Shown: positions 16,438 to 24,044 of the stretch, piece after piece
Numbering within the stretch: position 1 is the first letter of the stretch
Layout: each line of letters begins with the position of its first letter
Made by a program: the position numbers and the translations under genes
Assembly: GCA_934633985.1 (NCBI GenBank)
Contig: CAKTYU010000005.1
Location: 62,001-126,000 of the forward strand
Length of the DNA: 64,000 nt
Direction: 5' to 3'
Source of the DNA: an uncultured Clostridia bacterium
GTDB lineage: Bacteria > Bacillota > Clostridia > Christensenellales > CAG-138
The notes under the pieces: model-generated
What the model was told of the DNA's origin: nothing
What the model saw: the letters and a program-made list of their open reading frames with translations, nothing else
Databases searched by the model: none

Positions 16438-17475
16438 TTACGCCCCTATCAGGCTCTGGTCGAAGGCGAAGAGCGCCTCGTTTATCTCGAATACGTTGTA
16501 GTTGCCCCGCTCGATGAAGTAGGCGACGATTATATCGAACTTGTTGGAGCGGGAGAGGGCGAAGCCCGCCTTCATTAGCATGTCCTTCACCTCCCCGAGG
16601 GGAAGCTCCAGGGCGAGGGCGAAGGCTATCACAGTGGGTTTGGAGGGCCTGTACGACCTGTCCGAGCGTATCTTGGAAAACAGCTTGCGGTCTATGTTGG
16701 CCTTTTTGTAGCACTGGGCGTCGGTCAGGCCCCGCTCGTCTATCTTTCGCAGCAGCATTTCTGAAAAGCTCTCGTCTATCTGCCCCAGCGCGTCGTCCAG
16801 GGAGAGCTTCTTCCCCTCGTCCGCCGGGTATGCGGGGGCGCTCTCCGCCGCGTCCTCATAGCAGACGGGGACGGCCCAATCCGGCCGTCCCGCCATGCGG
16901 GCGGCGCTCAGCCGGCGGAGCTGCTCGGAGCGGCTGTCGGTATGCTCCTCAACGTAGTTGTCGTCTATGTACTCGGCAATGTCCGAAAAGAGCTTTTCGC
17001 CTATGCTGTAAGCCCTCTTGTCGAATATGACGAGGTACACCGTCATCTCGTTTTCCACCAGAAACGCGCCTATTGCGTCTATGGCTACCCTGAGCGCCTG
17101 ATCCTTCGGGTAGCCGAAGGTACCGGAGGATATGAGCGGGAAGGCGACGGACTCGCAGCCCCTTTCCCTTGCGAGCTCAAGGGAGGCCCTGTAACAGGAG
17201 GCCAGCAGCTCCCGTTCCCCCTGCTTCCCGCCCCGCCAGCGGGGGCCCACGGTATGTATTACGTACCTGCAGGGGAGCCGGTATCCGCCGGTGAGCTTCG
17301 CCTCCCCCGGCGCGCAGCCGTTGAGCGCCCGGCACTCCTCCAGAAGCCCCGGCCCCGCGGCCCGGTGTATGCAGCCGTCCACGCCGCCGCCGCCCAGCAG
17401 CGACTCGTTTGCGGCGTTGACTATGGCGTCCACACCCATCTTGGTTATGTCGTTCCTGACTATTTGCAGCGGCAT
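16438..17475 (-). CDS. Macro domain protein with conserved C-terminal domain
   Basis: A 345-residue protein. Residues 1-165 form a macro domain with the ADP-ribose loops 'VDAIVNAANESLLGGGGVDGCIH' (starting near 15) and 'PLISSGTFGYP'. This fold binds or removes ADP-ribose, or deacetylates O-acetyl-ADP-ribose. Residues about 230-345 form an all-helical domain containing 'LLRKIDERGLTDAQCYKKA' and 'NIDRKLFSKIRSD', a pattern resembling a helix-turn-helix, seen fused to macro domains in other Firmicutes. It ends 26 bases upstream of the bile-salt-hydrolase-like gene on the same strand, so the two are probably co-transcribed. Start ATG 17475 follows 'ggagggc'. Confidence 0.87.
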   Translation of the reverse strand: MPLQIVRNDITKMGVDAIVNAANESLLGGGGVDGCIHRAAGPGLLEECRALNGCAPGEAKLTGGYRLPCRYVIHTVGPRWRGGKQGERELLASCYRASLELARERGCESVAFPLISSGTFGYPKDQALRVAIDAIGAFLVENEMTVYLVIFDKRAYSIGEKLFSDIAEYIDDNYVEEHTDSRSEQLRRLSAARMAGRPDWAVPVCYEDAAESAPAYPADEGKKLSLDDALGQIDESFSEMLLRKIDERGLTDAQCYKKANIDRKLFSKIRSDRSYRPSKPTVIAFALALELPLGEVKDMLMKAGFALSRSNKFDIIVAYFIERGNYNVFEINEALFAFDQSLIGA

Positions 17476-17499
17476 GGCAAGCCCTCCTTTATTATATTA

Positions 17500-17709
17500 T
17501 CAGATGGGCATGGGCGTGCCCGCTATGGCGAACACTATCCCTATACCTATCGCAAGCCCGACGGCGGCTGCGGCAGCGGCTGCTTTTCCGCTAAACCGCC
17601 TGCCCGCCGCCCTGTAAGCTATCCACGCGCAGCCAACGCACGCGGCGGCGGCCGCCAGCGCTATGCCGCAGGCCTTCCACAGCCACGAAAGCTCATAAAA
17701 TATACTCAT
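17500..17709 (-). CDS. Small two-helix membrane protein
   Basis: A 69-residue protein with two hydrophobic segments (about 10-31 and 44-65) and an Ala-rich composition. There is no recognisable domain. A reasonable ribosome site ('aaggaaagga') precedes ATG 17709, and it lies in line with the membrane-protein gene upstream and the macro-domain gene downstream on the same strand. Function unknown. Confidence 0.5.
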   Translation of the reverse strand: MSIFYELSWLWKACGIALAAAAACVGCAWIAYRAAGRRFSGKAAAAAAAVGLAIGIGIVFAIAGTPMPI

Positions 17710-17746
17710 AATCCTGTCCTTTCCTTATTTGGTCTAAAAAATCCTG

Positions 17747-18100
17747 TCATTTCCCACTGCGCCCCCTGCATATCAAAAACGAGAACAGCATGGCGGCGCA
17801 GCCTATCAGGAGGTAGGCCGTCCCGTACAGCAGGAAGGCGGGGTCGCCCCCATCAAAGATCAGCCACACGCCCGCCAAAAAGAGCAGCGCCGCGGCGATG
17901 GGCGACGCCCAGAGCCCCCTTACATCCCGGCCCGCGCACGCCCCTGCGGTAATGGCATAGGCGGGGTTCACGGCGAAGAACAGCGCAAAGCAGGCCGCCA
18001 TTCCCCCGTCCCCCTTTATAAACGTCACCGCCAGCCAGGGCAGGGCCAGCATTATCGCCGCCGAGGCTATGAGCCATGGGGCCATCCTTTTCATATTCAT
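17747..18100 (-). CDS. Hypothetical four-helix membrane protein
   Basis: A 117-residue protein with four predicted transmembrane helices (about 8-28, 36-55, 62-82 and 88-108) and a short basic tail ('CRGRSGK'). I do not recognise a family. ATG 18100 follows 'gaagggag', and the gene precedes the small membrane protein by 37 bases, so they probably form a unit. Function unknown. Confidence 0.6.
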   Translation of the reverse strand: MNMKRMAPWLIASAAIMLALPWLAVTFIKGDGGMAACFALFFAVNPAYAITAGACAGRDVRGLWASPIAAALLFLAGVWLIFDGGDPAFLLYGTAYLLIGCAAMLFSFLICRGRSGK

Positions 18101-18226
18101 AGGCTTACTCCCTTCGCATATCCCTTTTCGGGAAGCTCTCCTTCATATATTATAGACGAAATCCGCGGGAAACTGAATAAGGAGTTTTCCCGCCCCCGGC
18201 GGTAAGGGATAAAGGGGGAAATAAGG

Positions 18227-18380
18227 AACAAGCACGGGAGAAGGAGGGATTCGTCCGGCGGCACTGGGGCAGGTAAATTAAGAAGGGGAGGGATTCGAAA
18301 TCGGTCATCGGCGCGATTTTGCCCTTGCGGGAGATAACAAGCACGGGAGAAGGAGGGATTCGTCCGGCGGCACTGGGGCA
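18227..18380 (-). repeat. Truncated third copy of the structured repeat and its duplicated flank
   Basis: About 45 bases at 18227-18271 (from 'aacaagcacgggag' through 'cactggggca') recur exactly at 18336-18380, at the left edge of the next unit. The left copy breaks off inside the GC-rich hairpin after 'ggggcag'. Between the copies, 18279-18299 carries another T-arm-like fragment ('gggagggattcgaa'). No gene is present between 18101 and 18692. This looks like decayed or recombined repeat units. Confidence 0.65.
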
Positions 18381-18472
18381 GTGCCGCCGCCAGCCCGGGG
18401 AACTAAAAAACCATTCACTGGATGGTTTTTTTCCCGCCACAGGCGGGCCGTTCCCTTCTCATCCCTCCTTCT
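18347..18472 (-). repeat. Structured repeat unit 2 (multi-hairpin)
   Basis: A ~125-base unit that folds as a branched structure. P1: 18348-18359 with 18461-18472 (12 bp). P3: CGGCGGCACTG with CAGTGCCGCCG (18365-18389). P2: GGGAAC (18398-18403) with GTTCCC (18450-18455), enclosing P2a CCCGCC/GGCGGG (18433-18447) and P2b AAAAAACCAT/ATGGTTTTTT (18405-18431). The stems in P2a and P2b differ in sequence from unit 1 but keep pairing, which is compensatory change. Unlike unit 1, no CCA-like end or terminator hairpin follows. Confidence 0.75.
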
Positions 18473-18481
18473 TTTATGCAG

Positions 18482-18519
18482 CACGAAAAAGAGACCGCAA
18501 ATGCGATCTCTTTTTCGTG
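18482..18519 (-). terminator. Long hairpin after repeat unit 1
   Basis: CACGAAAAAGAGA pairs with TCTCTTTTTCGTG, with an extra CGC/GCG near the loop. On the - strand it directly follows the tRNA-like 3' end of repeat unit 1, in the same place that a similar hairpin (18655-18694) follows tRNA-Ser(GCU). Confidence 0.6.
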
Positions 18520-18645
18520 GCGGAGAAGGAGGGATTCGTCCGGCGGCACTGGGGCAGTGCCGCCGCCAGCCCGGGGAACTGAAAAGCCATCCACCGGATG
18601 CCTTTTCCCCCTCCCGGGGACGTTCCCTTCGAATCCCCCCTTCTC
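18518..18645 (-). repeat. Structured repeat unit 1 ending like tRNA-Ser
   Basis: Read on the - strand, this ~128-base unit ends with the same ~20 bases as tRNA-Ser(GCU) (CGAATCCCTCCTTCTCCGCC plus A). P1 is a 16-bp stem (18523-18538 with 18630-18645, one G-U in RNA). P3 is the 11-bp CGGCGGCACTG hairpin (18541-18565). P2 (GGGAAC 18574-18579 with GTTCCC 18622-18627) encloses hairpins at 18582-18606 and 18608-18619. It lacks an anticodon arm, so it is not a tRNA. It may be a structured RNA or a DNA repeat derived from a tRNA end. Confidence 0.75.
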
Positions 18646-18654
18646 TTTGAATCA

Positions 18655-18694
18655 GGCCAAGAAAAAAGACACCCCATGGGTGCCCTTTTTCTTG
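18655..18694 (-). terminator. Hairpin terminator of tRNA-Ser(GCU)
   Basis: GCCAAGAAAAA pairs with TTTTTCTTGGC, with CACCC/GGGTG near the loop. It begins directly at the CCA end of the tRNA on the - strand. Confidence 0.65.
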
Positions 18695-18785
18695 GCGGAG
18701 AAGGAGGGATTCGAACCCTCGCGCCAGTCACCCCAGCCTACTCCCTTAGCAGGGGAGCCCCTTACAGCCACTTGGGTACTTCTCC
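18693..18785 (-). tRNA. tRNA-Ser (anticodon GCU)
   Basis: On the - strand: acceptor stem GGAGAAG/CTTCTCC, anticodon stem-loop CTCCC-CTGCTAA-GGGAG giving anticodon GCU, a long variable arm typical of serine tRNAs, T-arm GAGGGTTCGAATCCCTC, discriminator G and an encoded CCA. It reads AGC/AGU codons. It is followed by a hairpin terminator and the tRNA-end-containing repeat array. Confidence 0.95.
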
Positions 18786-18818
18786 ACGTGTGTGTCGTTG
18801 GCGCTATGTTGAATCATC

Positions 18819-18907
18819 TGGCGGAGAGAGAGGGATTCGAACCCCCGGTGCCTTGCGGCATCACTGGTTTTCAAGACCAGCTCCATAAACCACTCGGACA
18901 TCTCTCC
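18819..18907 (-). tRNA. tRNA-Ser (anticodon UGA)
   Basis: On the - strand: acceptor stem GGAGAGA/TCTCTCC, anticodon arm CTGGT-CTTGAAA-ACCAG giving UGA, long variable arm (GATGCCGCAAGGCACC), T-arm GGGGGTTCGAATCCCTC, discriminator G and encoded CCA. It reads UCA and probably other UCN codons. It lies 33 bases upstream of tRNA-Ser(GCU), probably in one transcript. Confidence 0.95.
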
Positions 18908-19063
18908 ATATTCAAGCCCCATAATTATAGCAAAGGTTGCCCCCGCTGTCAAGCAGATAGATCTACCCGCGAATGTATATTTCCGCGCCGGAGGGAAATA
19001 CTACCTTACAGCACGACAGCGCGGGCGGCGGAGCCGCCAATCTGCGCAAAAGGAGCGATTTCC

Positions 19064-19792
19064 ATGACTGACGAAAAACAAAGCCTTAAGGATAGGCTCA
19101 GGGAGCTTTTGGAGGAAAAGGGCGTGTATATAGTGCTGCTGGCGTCGGTGGCCATAGTCGGCGTCGCCGCGGCAGCCGCCTATTGGCCCAAGGCTAAGCC
19201 GGAGCCGGAGCCGCCCGCAGAGCCCTCCCCCGCGCCGGTCTCCCAAAGCGAGGATGAGACCCTCGGCGAGGCGCTGCTATTTACCCCGGCCCCCGCCCCC
19301 ACAGCCTCCCCCTCGGCGCTGCCGGATATTACCCCTAACCCCTCCCCCTCGCCCGCGGCTGCCCATGAGCCCGCCCATGACAAGGCCCCTGCGCCGCTTA
19401 AGGGCAGGGTGCAGTGGCGCTTCGCGGTAGATGAGCTCATCTATTCCCGCACTCTGGATCACTGGACCACCCACCGGGGCATAGACATTTCCTGCGCCAA
19501 GGGCGCGGAGGTGCATTGCCCCTGGAACGGCAAGGTGGAGGAGCTCTACGAGGACGACAGCCTGGGCGTCACCGTGCGGGTGAGCCACGGCGGCGGCATG
19601 GAGTCCCTTTACTCCAACCTGCGGAAGGGCTGCCCGGTCAAGGCGGGGCAGCGGCTCAACGCCGGCGACCTTATAGGCTACGTGGGGGACACCGCGGTTT
19701 CGGAGTGCGGCGACGGCGCCCACCTCCACTTCGAGGTGAAAAAGGACGGCAAGCCCGTGGATCCCGCGGAGTACGTGACGGTGACGGAATAG
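19064..19792 (+). CDS. SpoIIQ-type M23 peptidase-like protein
   Basis: A 242-residue protein: short charged N-terminus, one transmembrane helix (about 22-42), a long Pro/Ala/Ser linker (about 45-115) and a C-terminal M23 domain. The sequence 'VDELIYSRTLDHWTTHRGIDI' resembles clostridial SpoIIQ, which sits in the forespore membrane and holds the SpoIIIA channel during engulfment. 'HRGIDI' and 'HLHFE' are kept, while the YAHL histidine is asparagine ('YSNL'). Start ATG 19064 is chosen from 'aaaggagcga' upstream; the longer frame runs through the tRNA genes and is spurious. The sporulation role is inferred from the family. Confidence 0.8.
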   Translation: MTDEKQSLKDRLRELLEEKGVYIVLLASVAIVGVAAAAAYWPKAKPEPEPPAEPSPAPVSQSEDETLGEALLFTPAPAPTASPSALPDITPNPSPSPAAAHEPAHDKAPAPLKGRVQWRFAVDELIYSRTLDHWTTHRGIDISCAKGAEVHCPWNGKVEELYEDDSLGVTVRVSHGGGMESLYSNLRKGCPVKAGQRLNAGDLIGYVGDTAVSECGDGAHLHFEVKKDGKPVDPAEYVTVTE

Positions 19793-19878
19793 CCGGGGAG
19801 TGGGCGGGGAAAGCCGATGCAAAAATCGCCCGCGCCAATGCCGGCCTTAGGGCTGGCTAAAGCGCGCCGCCCCCGCCC

Positions 19879-20427
19879 CTATTCATACACCTCTTTCTTC
19901 AGCACGCCGATGTAGGGCAGGTTGCGGTAGTGGCCCGCATAGTCCAGGCCGTAGCCCACCACGAACTCGTCGGGTATGTTGAAGCCCACGGCGTCCGCGC
20001 CGGAGCCGCTCCCGTGGCGGGGCTTATCCAGCAGGCATACCGTCTTCATGGAGGCGGGCTTCCTCGAGGCGAAAAGCTCCTCAAGGTAGCGCAGCGTAAG
20101 GCCGCTGTCTATTATGTCCTCCACTATCACCACGTGCCGGCCGGTTATGTTGGAGTCAAGATCCTTGATTATACGCACCACGCCCGTGGACTTGGAGCTT
20201 GCGCCGTAGCTGGATACCGCTATGAAGTCCATGAAAAGGTGGCAGTCCATCGCCCTGCAAAGGTCCGCGTAGAACACCGACGCGCCCTTGAGTATGCACA
20301 CCATAAGCGGCTGCCTGCCCCGGTATTCCTCCGCAAGCTCCGCCCCCAGCTCCCTCACCCGCGCCTCTATCTGCTCCCTTGTGAAGAGCACCCTCTGAAT
20401 GTCGTTTTCCGGCGTAGTTATCCGCAT
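19879..20427 (-). CDS. hpt: Hypoxanthine phosphoribosyltransferase
   Basis: A 182-residue purine salvage enzyme that joins hypoxanthine (or guanine) to PRPP to give IMP or GMP. The PRPP-binding motif 'VVIVEDIIDSGLTL' is present, along with the N-terminal 'LMVCILKGASVFYADL' strand, the flexible loop 'SSYGASSKSTG' and the base-recognition end 'DEFVVGYGLDYAGHYRNLPYIG'. Length is typical. The start has a strong Shine-Dalgarno (aaggagagg). It is divergent from the YkvI-like gene and convergent with the SpoIIQ-like gene. Confidence 0.94.
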   Translation of the reverse strand: MRITTPENDIQRVLFTREQIEARVRELGAELAEEYRGRQPLMVCILKGASVFYADLCRAMDCHLFMDFIAVSSYGASSKSTGVVRIIKDLDSNITGRHVVIVEDIIDSGLTLRYLEELFASRKPASMKTVCLLDKPRHGSGSGADAVGFNIPDEFVVGYGLDYAGHYRNLPYIGVLKKEVYE

Positions 20428-20597
20428 TTTTACCTCTCCTTATTATGTAAATTCCAATATTTTCGCCTTACCTGCGGCCATATAAGAGTCTATCGGAAAA
20501 GCGGGCCGCTGTCCAGCAAAATCGCTATTGCTATTTACCCCCTTATTTGTTATTTTAATACCATCAGTTCACTTATTTTGACAAAAGGGGTCAATAT

Positions 20598-21719
20598 ATG
20601 CGCTCGGAAAATTTAAATATCAGGGCCGCCGCGGGCAGGGCCGGAGCTTCGAAAAAATTAGATATCAGGGCCGCCGCGGGCATAACCGGGGCTTACGTGG
20701 CATACATGATGGGCTCGGGCTTTTCCACGGGGCAGGAGATACTCCAATACTTTGCCTGCTACGGCATGGCGGGGCTTTTCAGCATACTGCTTTGCATGGG
20801 GCTGCTCATATTCGCCGCGGTGTCCTTCATCCGGGCCGGATACCGGGAGCAGTTCAAAAAGCCGGAGGACGTATACGTATACTACTGCGGCAAAAGGCTG
20901 GGCAGGGCGTATCACTATTTCACCACGGTATCCATTTACCTCTGCTTCATAGTTATGGTGGCGGCGGCGGGCGCGGCGGTGGAGCAGCATTTCGGCATAT
21001 CCCGCATAGCCGGCGCGTTAGCCATAGGCGCGTTGGCCTGCGCCACGGTGATGCTGGGGCTGAATAACCTCGTAAGCATCTTAGGCCATATCGGGCCCTT
21101 TATGATACTCATGGTGATACTCATGGGCGTGATAACGATATGCCGCTCGAACCTCACCGCGGCGGCGGAGACCATCGCCAGAATACCCGAGATGAAGCTG
21201 CTGCGCGCCTCTCCGAGCTGGGTGCTGGCCTCGGTCAGCTATGTGGGCATAAGCGTGGTATGGCTTGCAAGCTACCTGACCTCCATAGGCGGGCGGGCTA
21301 AGAGCATAGCGAGCGCCTCTGTGGGCGCGGCGGGGGGCGTTATCGCCTTTTACATAGGTATGCTGCTCATATACTTCGCGATAATGCTGAACATAGACGA
21401 GCTTGCGGGGGCGCAGATACCCATGCTCATATTGGCGGGGCGCATAAGCCCCGTGATGAGCGGGGTGTTCTCCGTACTCATCGTCACCGGCATATACACG
21501 GCCTCGGTGCCGCTGCTCTGGCAGACCGCCTTCCGCCTCGCTGAGGAGGGCTCCCTCCGCTTCCGCCGCATATCCGTACTCCTTGCCGCCCTTGGCATAG
21601 CGGCCAGCCTGCTGCTGCCCTTCAACCGCCTTATGAACATAGTTTACGTGCTCATAGGCTATCTGGGCTTCCTGCTGCTGGCGTGCATGGTGCTGAAGGC
21701 CGCGAAAATAATAAAATAA
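20598..21719 (+). CDS. YkvI-like APC-superfamily membrane transporter
   Basis: A 373-residue protein with about ten transmembrane helices, beginning 'GITGAYVAYMMGSGFSTGQEILQYF' (first helix with the unwound Gly-Ser-Gly site). It resembles the YkvI/YhaP-type transporters of unknown substrate in the APC superfamily. The first 33 residues carry a duplication: 'IRAAAG' occurs twice, encoded by an exact 20-base repeat about 41 bases apart (near 20622 and 20663). The ribosome site 'aaaagggg' supports ATG 20598. It is followed 17 bases later by a lipoprotein gene, probably co-transcribed. Confidence 0.78.
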   Translation: MRSENLNIRAAAGRAGASKKLDIRAAAGITGAYVAYMMGSGFSTGQEILQYFACYGMAGLFSILLCMGLLIFAAVSFIRAGYREQFKKPEDVYVYYCGKRLGRAYHYFTTVSIYLCFIVMVAAAGAAVEQHFGISRIAGALAIGALACATVMLGLNNLVSILGHIGPFMILMVILMGVITICRSNLTAAAETIARIPEMKLLRASPSWVLASVSYVGISVVWLASYLTSIGGRAKSIASASVGAAGGVIAFYIGMLLIYFAIMLNIDELAGAQIPMLILAGRISPVMSGVFSVLIVTGIYTASVPLLWQTAFRLAEEGSLRFRRISVLLAALGIAASLLLPFNRLMNIVYVLIGYLGFLLLACMVLKAAKIIK

Positions 21720-21736
21720 ATAAAGGAGAGTAAAGT

Positions 21737-22309
21737 ATGAAGCGCCTGATATCAGCCTTTATCCTTCCCCTGCTCCTGCTCACCGCCTGCAAAAGCGCCG
21801 AAAAGCTCGACCCCGGGGACTATACCTTCCCGCCGGAGGAAGTGAGGGAGATGGAATGGGCGCTGGATGAGGCCGGGCTTGACGGCTACAAGGCGGAGGA
21901 CGCCCGCATGACCACCGACAAGGTGCCGGACGACATCGCCATAATGCGGCTCACGAAAAAGGGCTGCGAGACGGTCGTAATGGTCAATATGCGGCTTTTT
22001 GGCGGCGTGGAGCGGCAGTGCGGCATCAGCTTCGGCTATAATCAGAAGCCGGGGGACGAGGAGCAGCTGAGCGCCTTTGTTTCAGACGACTACCCGCTTT
22101 TCTGGAGGCTGGCGGGCATAGCCCTTGAAGCGCCGGAGGCGGTGGAGAAGCTGCAAAAGGACTGCGCCGAATATTTCACGACCCCGCCCGAGGATGCCTC
22201 ACAATGGAAATGGAGCGGCGGCGAGGGCGAGCTTTCCTGCACCGCAAGCTATTACTTCCACCCCGGCTTTGAGCTTTGGCTGCCCTCGGAGATAACGCTG
22301 AATAAATAA
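21737..22309 (+). CDS. Lipoprotein of unknown function
   Basis: A 190-residue protein with a lipoprotein signal peptide ('LLLLTAC', Cys at 18), so it is anchored outside the membrane. The mature part alternates acidic and aromatic residues and I do not recognise a domain. Because it follows the YkvI-like transporter closely and precedes a strong terminator, it probably belongs to that transcript, perhaps as a partner of the transporter. This is inference from position only. Ribosome site 'aaaggaga'. Confidence 0.7.
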   Translation: MKRLISAFILPLLLLTACKSAEKLDPGDYTFPPEEVREMEWALDEAGLDGYKAEDARMTTDKVPDDIAIMRLTKKGCETVVMVNMRLFGGVERQCGISFGYNQKPGDEEQLSAFVSDDYPLFWRLAGIALEAPEAVEKLQKDCAEYFTTPPEDASQWKWSGGEGELSCTASYYFHPGFELWLPSEITLNK

Positions 22310-22320
22310 ACGGCACGCAA

Positions 22321-22344
22321 AAAGAGCCCCCCTCGGGGCTCTTT
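22321..22344. terminator. Bidirectional terminator
   Basis: AAAGAGCCCC (22321-22330) pairs perfectly with GGGGCTCTTT (22335-22344) across a 4-base loop. It serves the convergent lipoprotein and alanine symporter genes. Confidence 0.88.
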
Positions 22345-22363
22345 CTATTTTCCTTATCCGCTT

Positions 22364-23755
22364 TTACTTGTCCGCCTTTAATCCCTTGGTGCAGCCCCGG
22401 ACCATCTTTGTGAGGGCGAAGAGGGCTATGACGTTGGGGATGACCATGAGCTGATTGAACATGTCGGAAAGCTCCCAGACCAGGTCGTTGGAGGCGAGGG
22501 TGCCGAGGAAGATGAACACCAGCGCTATCACGGTGTAGATCTTATAGGACTTGTCGCCGAAGAGGTACTGCATGTTGATCTTGCCGAAGAGGTTCCAGCC
22601 CAGTATGGTGGAGAAGGCGAAGAAGAACAGGCAGATAGCCACGAACATATTGCCGAAGCTGGCGCCGAATACCGTGCCGAAGGCGCTCTGGGCCAGGTTT
22701 GCCTTGCCTATGGTATCCACCACAGCGCCCATATAGCCGTTAGCCAGCACGCCGTCGGGGGTATACATGGTGGAGATTATCACCAGGGAGTTGAGGGTCA
22801 GCACCACGAAGGTATCGATGAACACGCCTATCATGGCTACGCAGCCCTGATCGTGGGGCTCCGCTACGTTGGCGAGGGCGTGTGCGTGGGGGGTGGAGCC
22901 CATGCCCGCCTCATTGGAGAACAGGCCGCGCTTTGCGCCCTGGCTGAGGGCGATCTTCAGCGCCGCGCCAAAGCCGCCGCCGATTATGGCCTGGGGCTTA
23001 AAGGCATACTTGAATATCATGCCGAAGGTGGCGGGTACGTACTTGATGCGCGCAACCAGCACCGCAAGGCCGCCTAAGAGGAATATGGCCGCCATTATGG
23101 GCACCACCTTCTCGGTGACGGAGGCAAGGCGCTGCACGCCGCCAAGGAATATGAAGCCGCAGATAGCCACCAGCACCACGCCAATTACCCAGCTGGGTAT
23201 GCCGAAGGCGGTGGAGCAGGTGGAGCCTATGGAGTTGGACTGCACCATGCAGCCGAAGAAGCCCAGCGCAAGTATTATGGCTATGGCGAAGAAGCCCGCA
23301 AGGAACTTTCCGAAGCCGCCCTTAAAGGCCGTGGTTATGTAGTATACGGGGCCGCCCTTTATCTGGCCGTCCTCGCCCTTTATGCGGGTCTTTTGCGCCA
23401 GCACAGCCTCCGCGTATATGGTAGCCATGCCGAAGAAGGCTATTACCCACATCCAGAATATCGCGCCGGGGCCGCCGGTGAGTATCGCGCCGGAGGCGCC
23501 CACGATGTTGCCCGTCCCTACCTGGGCGGCGATGGCCGTGGCAAGGGCCTGGAAGGAGCTCATGCCGCTCTCATGCTTTTTGCCGTTGAGGTTGAGGTTG
23601 CCGAATACCTTCTTCATGCCCTCGCCGAAGCAGCGCACCTGCACGAAGTTGGTCTTTATGGAATACCAGAGGCCCACGCCGATAAGAAGTATCACCAGAA
23701 CATAGTCCGAAAGATAGCTGTTCACCGTCTGAACAAAATGCAGAAGATTATCCAT
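22364..23755 (-). CDS. Sodium:alanine symporter family protein (AlsT/DagA type), copy 1
   Basis: A 463-residue membrane protein with about eleven helices, of the AGCS family that imports alanine or glycine with sodium. Typical motifs are 'ATAIAAQVGTGNIVGASGAI', 'GGPGAIFWMWVIAFFGMATIYAE' and 'RGLFSNEAGMGSTPHAHALANV'. A second member lies at 60427-61833. Substrate (Ala, Gly or Gln) is not certain. It has its own consensus promoter and ends at a strong terminator. Confidence 0.9.
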   Translation of the reverse strand: MDNLLHFVQTVNSYLSDYVLVILLIGVGLWYSIKTNFVQVRCFGEGMKKVFGNLNLNGKKHESGMSSFQALATAIAAQVGTGNIVGASGAILTGGPGAIFWMWVIAFFGMATIYAEAVLAQKTRIKGEDGQIKGGPVYYITTAFKGGFGKFLAGFFAIAIILALGFFGCMVQSNSIGSTCSTAFGIPSWVIGVVLVAICGFIFLGGVQRLASVTEKVVPIMAAIFLLGGLAVLVARIKYVPATFGMIFKYAFKPQAIIGGGFGAALKIALSQGAKRGLFSNEAGMGSTPHAHALANVAEPHDQGCVAMIGVFIDTFVVLTLNSLVIISTMYTPDGVLANGYMGAVVDTIGKANLAQSAFGTVFGASFGNMFVAICLFFFAFSTILGWNLFGKINMQYLFGDKSYKIYTVIALVFIFLGTLASNDLVWELSDMFNQLMVIPNVIALFALTKMVRGCTKGLKADK

Positions 23756-23805
23756 TACTTTCTGTTCTCCCTGTGTTTTTTATTTGCAGTTTTTCCTGCA
23801 TTAAA

Positions 23806-23834
23806 ATAATAAACTATTGTATAGTTTTTGTCAA
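23806..23834 (-). promoter_or_regulatory. Sigma-A promoter of the first alanine symporter
   Basis: On the - strand TTGACA (23829-23834) and TATTAT (23806-23811) are separated by 17 bases. The remaining gap to 24000 is AT-rich with no further gene or clear site. Confidence 0.75.
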
Positions 23835-23999
23835 TCTTGTTTATTTATTATCTTAAAAGTAAATCCTTCGGCCCTTATGCCCTATTTGCGCCGCTTTTGC
23901 CACCGTGCCGCCATTTTTTATACGTTATCGGCGCAATTCCTGCGTCATTAAAAATAACACCTTAAATAATATATTATCGTTTATTATAACCAAAAATAA

Positions 24000-24019
24000 A
24001 GAGCCCCCGCCGGGGCTCT
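24000..24019 (-). terminator. Terminator of the metNIQ operon
   Basis: AGAGCCCC/GGGGCTCT with a 4-base loop, followed on the - strand by TTTATTTTT. It lies 25 bases after the metQ stop. Confidence 0.88.
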
Positions 24020-24044
24020 AATAAATTTATATGGGCCGTATGCC

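Noticed and set aside
18227..18645. CRISPR array
   Set aside because: Only two to three copies, units of 120 bases or more with internal hairpins and no regular spacers; no cas genes in the window.
18227..18785. Attachment sites of an integrated element at tRNA-Ser(GCU)
   Set aside because: The repeated tRNA 3' end could suggest att sites, but there is no integrase, and the distance between copies is only 110-180 bases with a conserved fold between them.
18422..19063. A long + strand frame upstream of the SpoIIQ-like gene
   Set aside because: It runs through the two tRNA genes and the repeat array in antisense and gives the well-known false 'EGFEP' peptides; the real start with a ribosome site is 19064.
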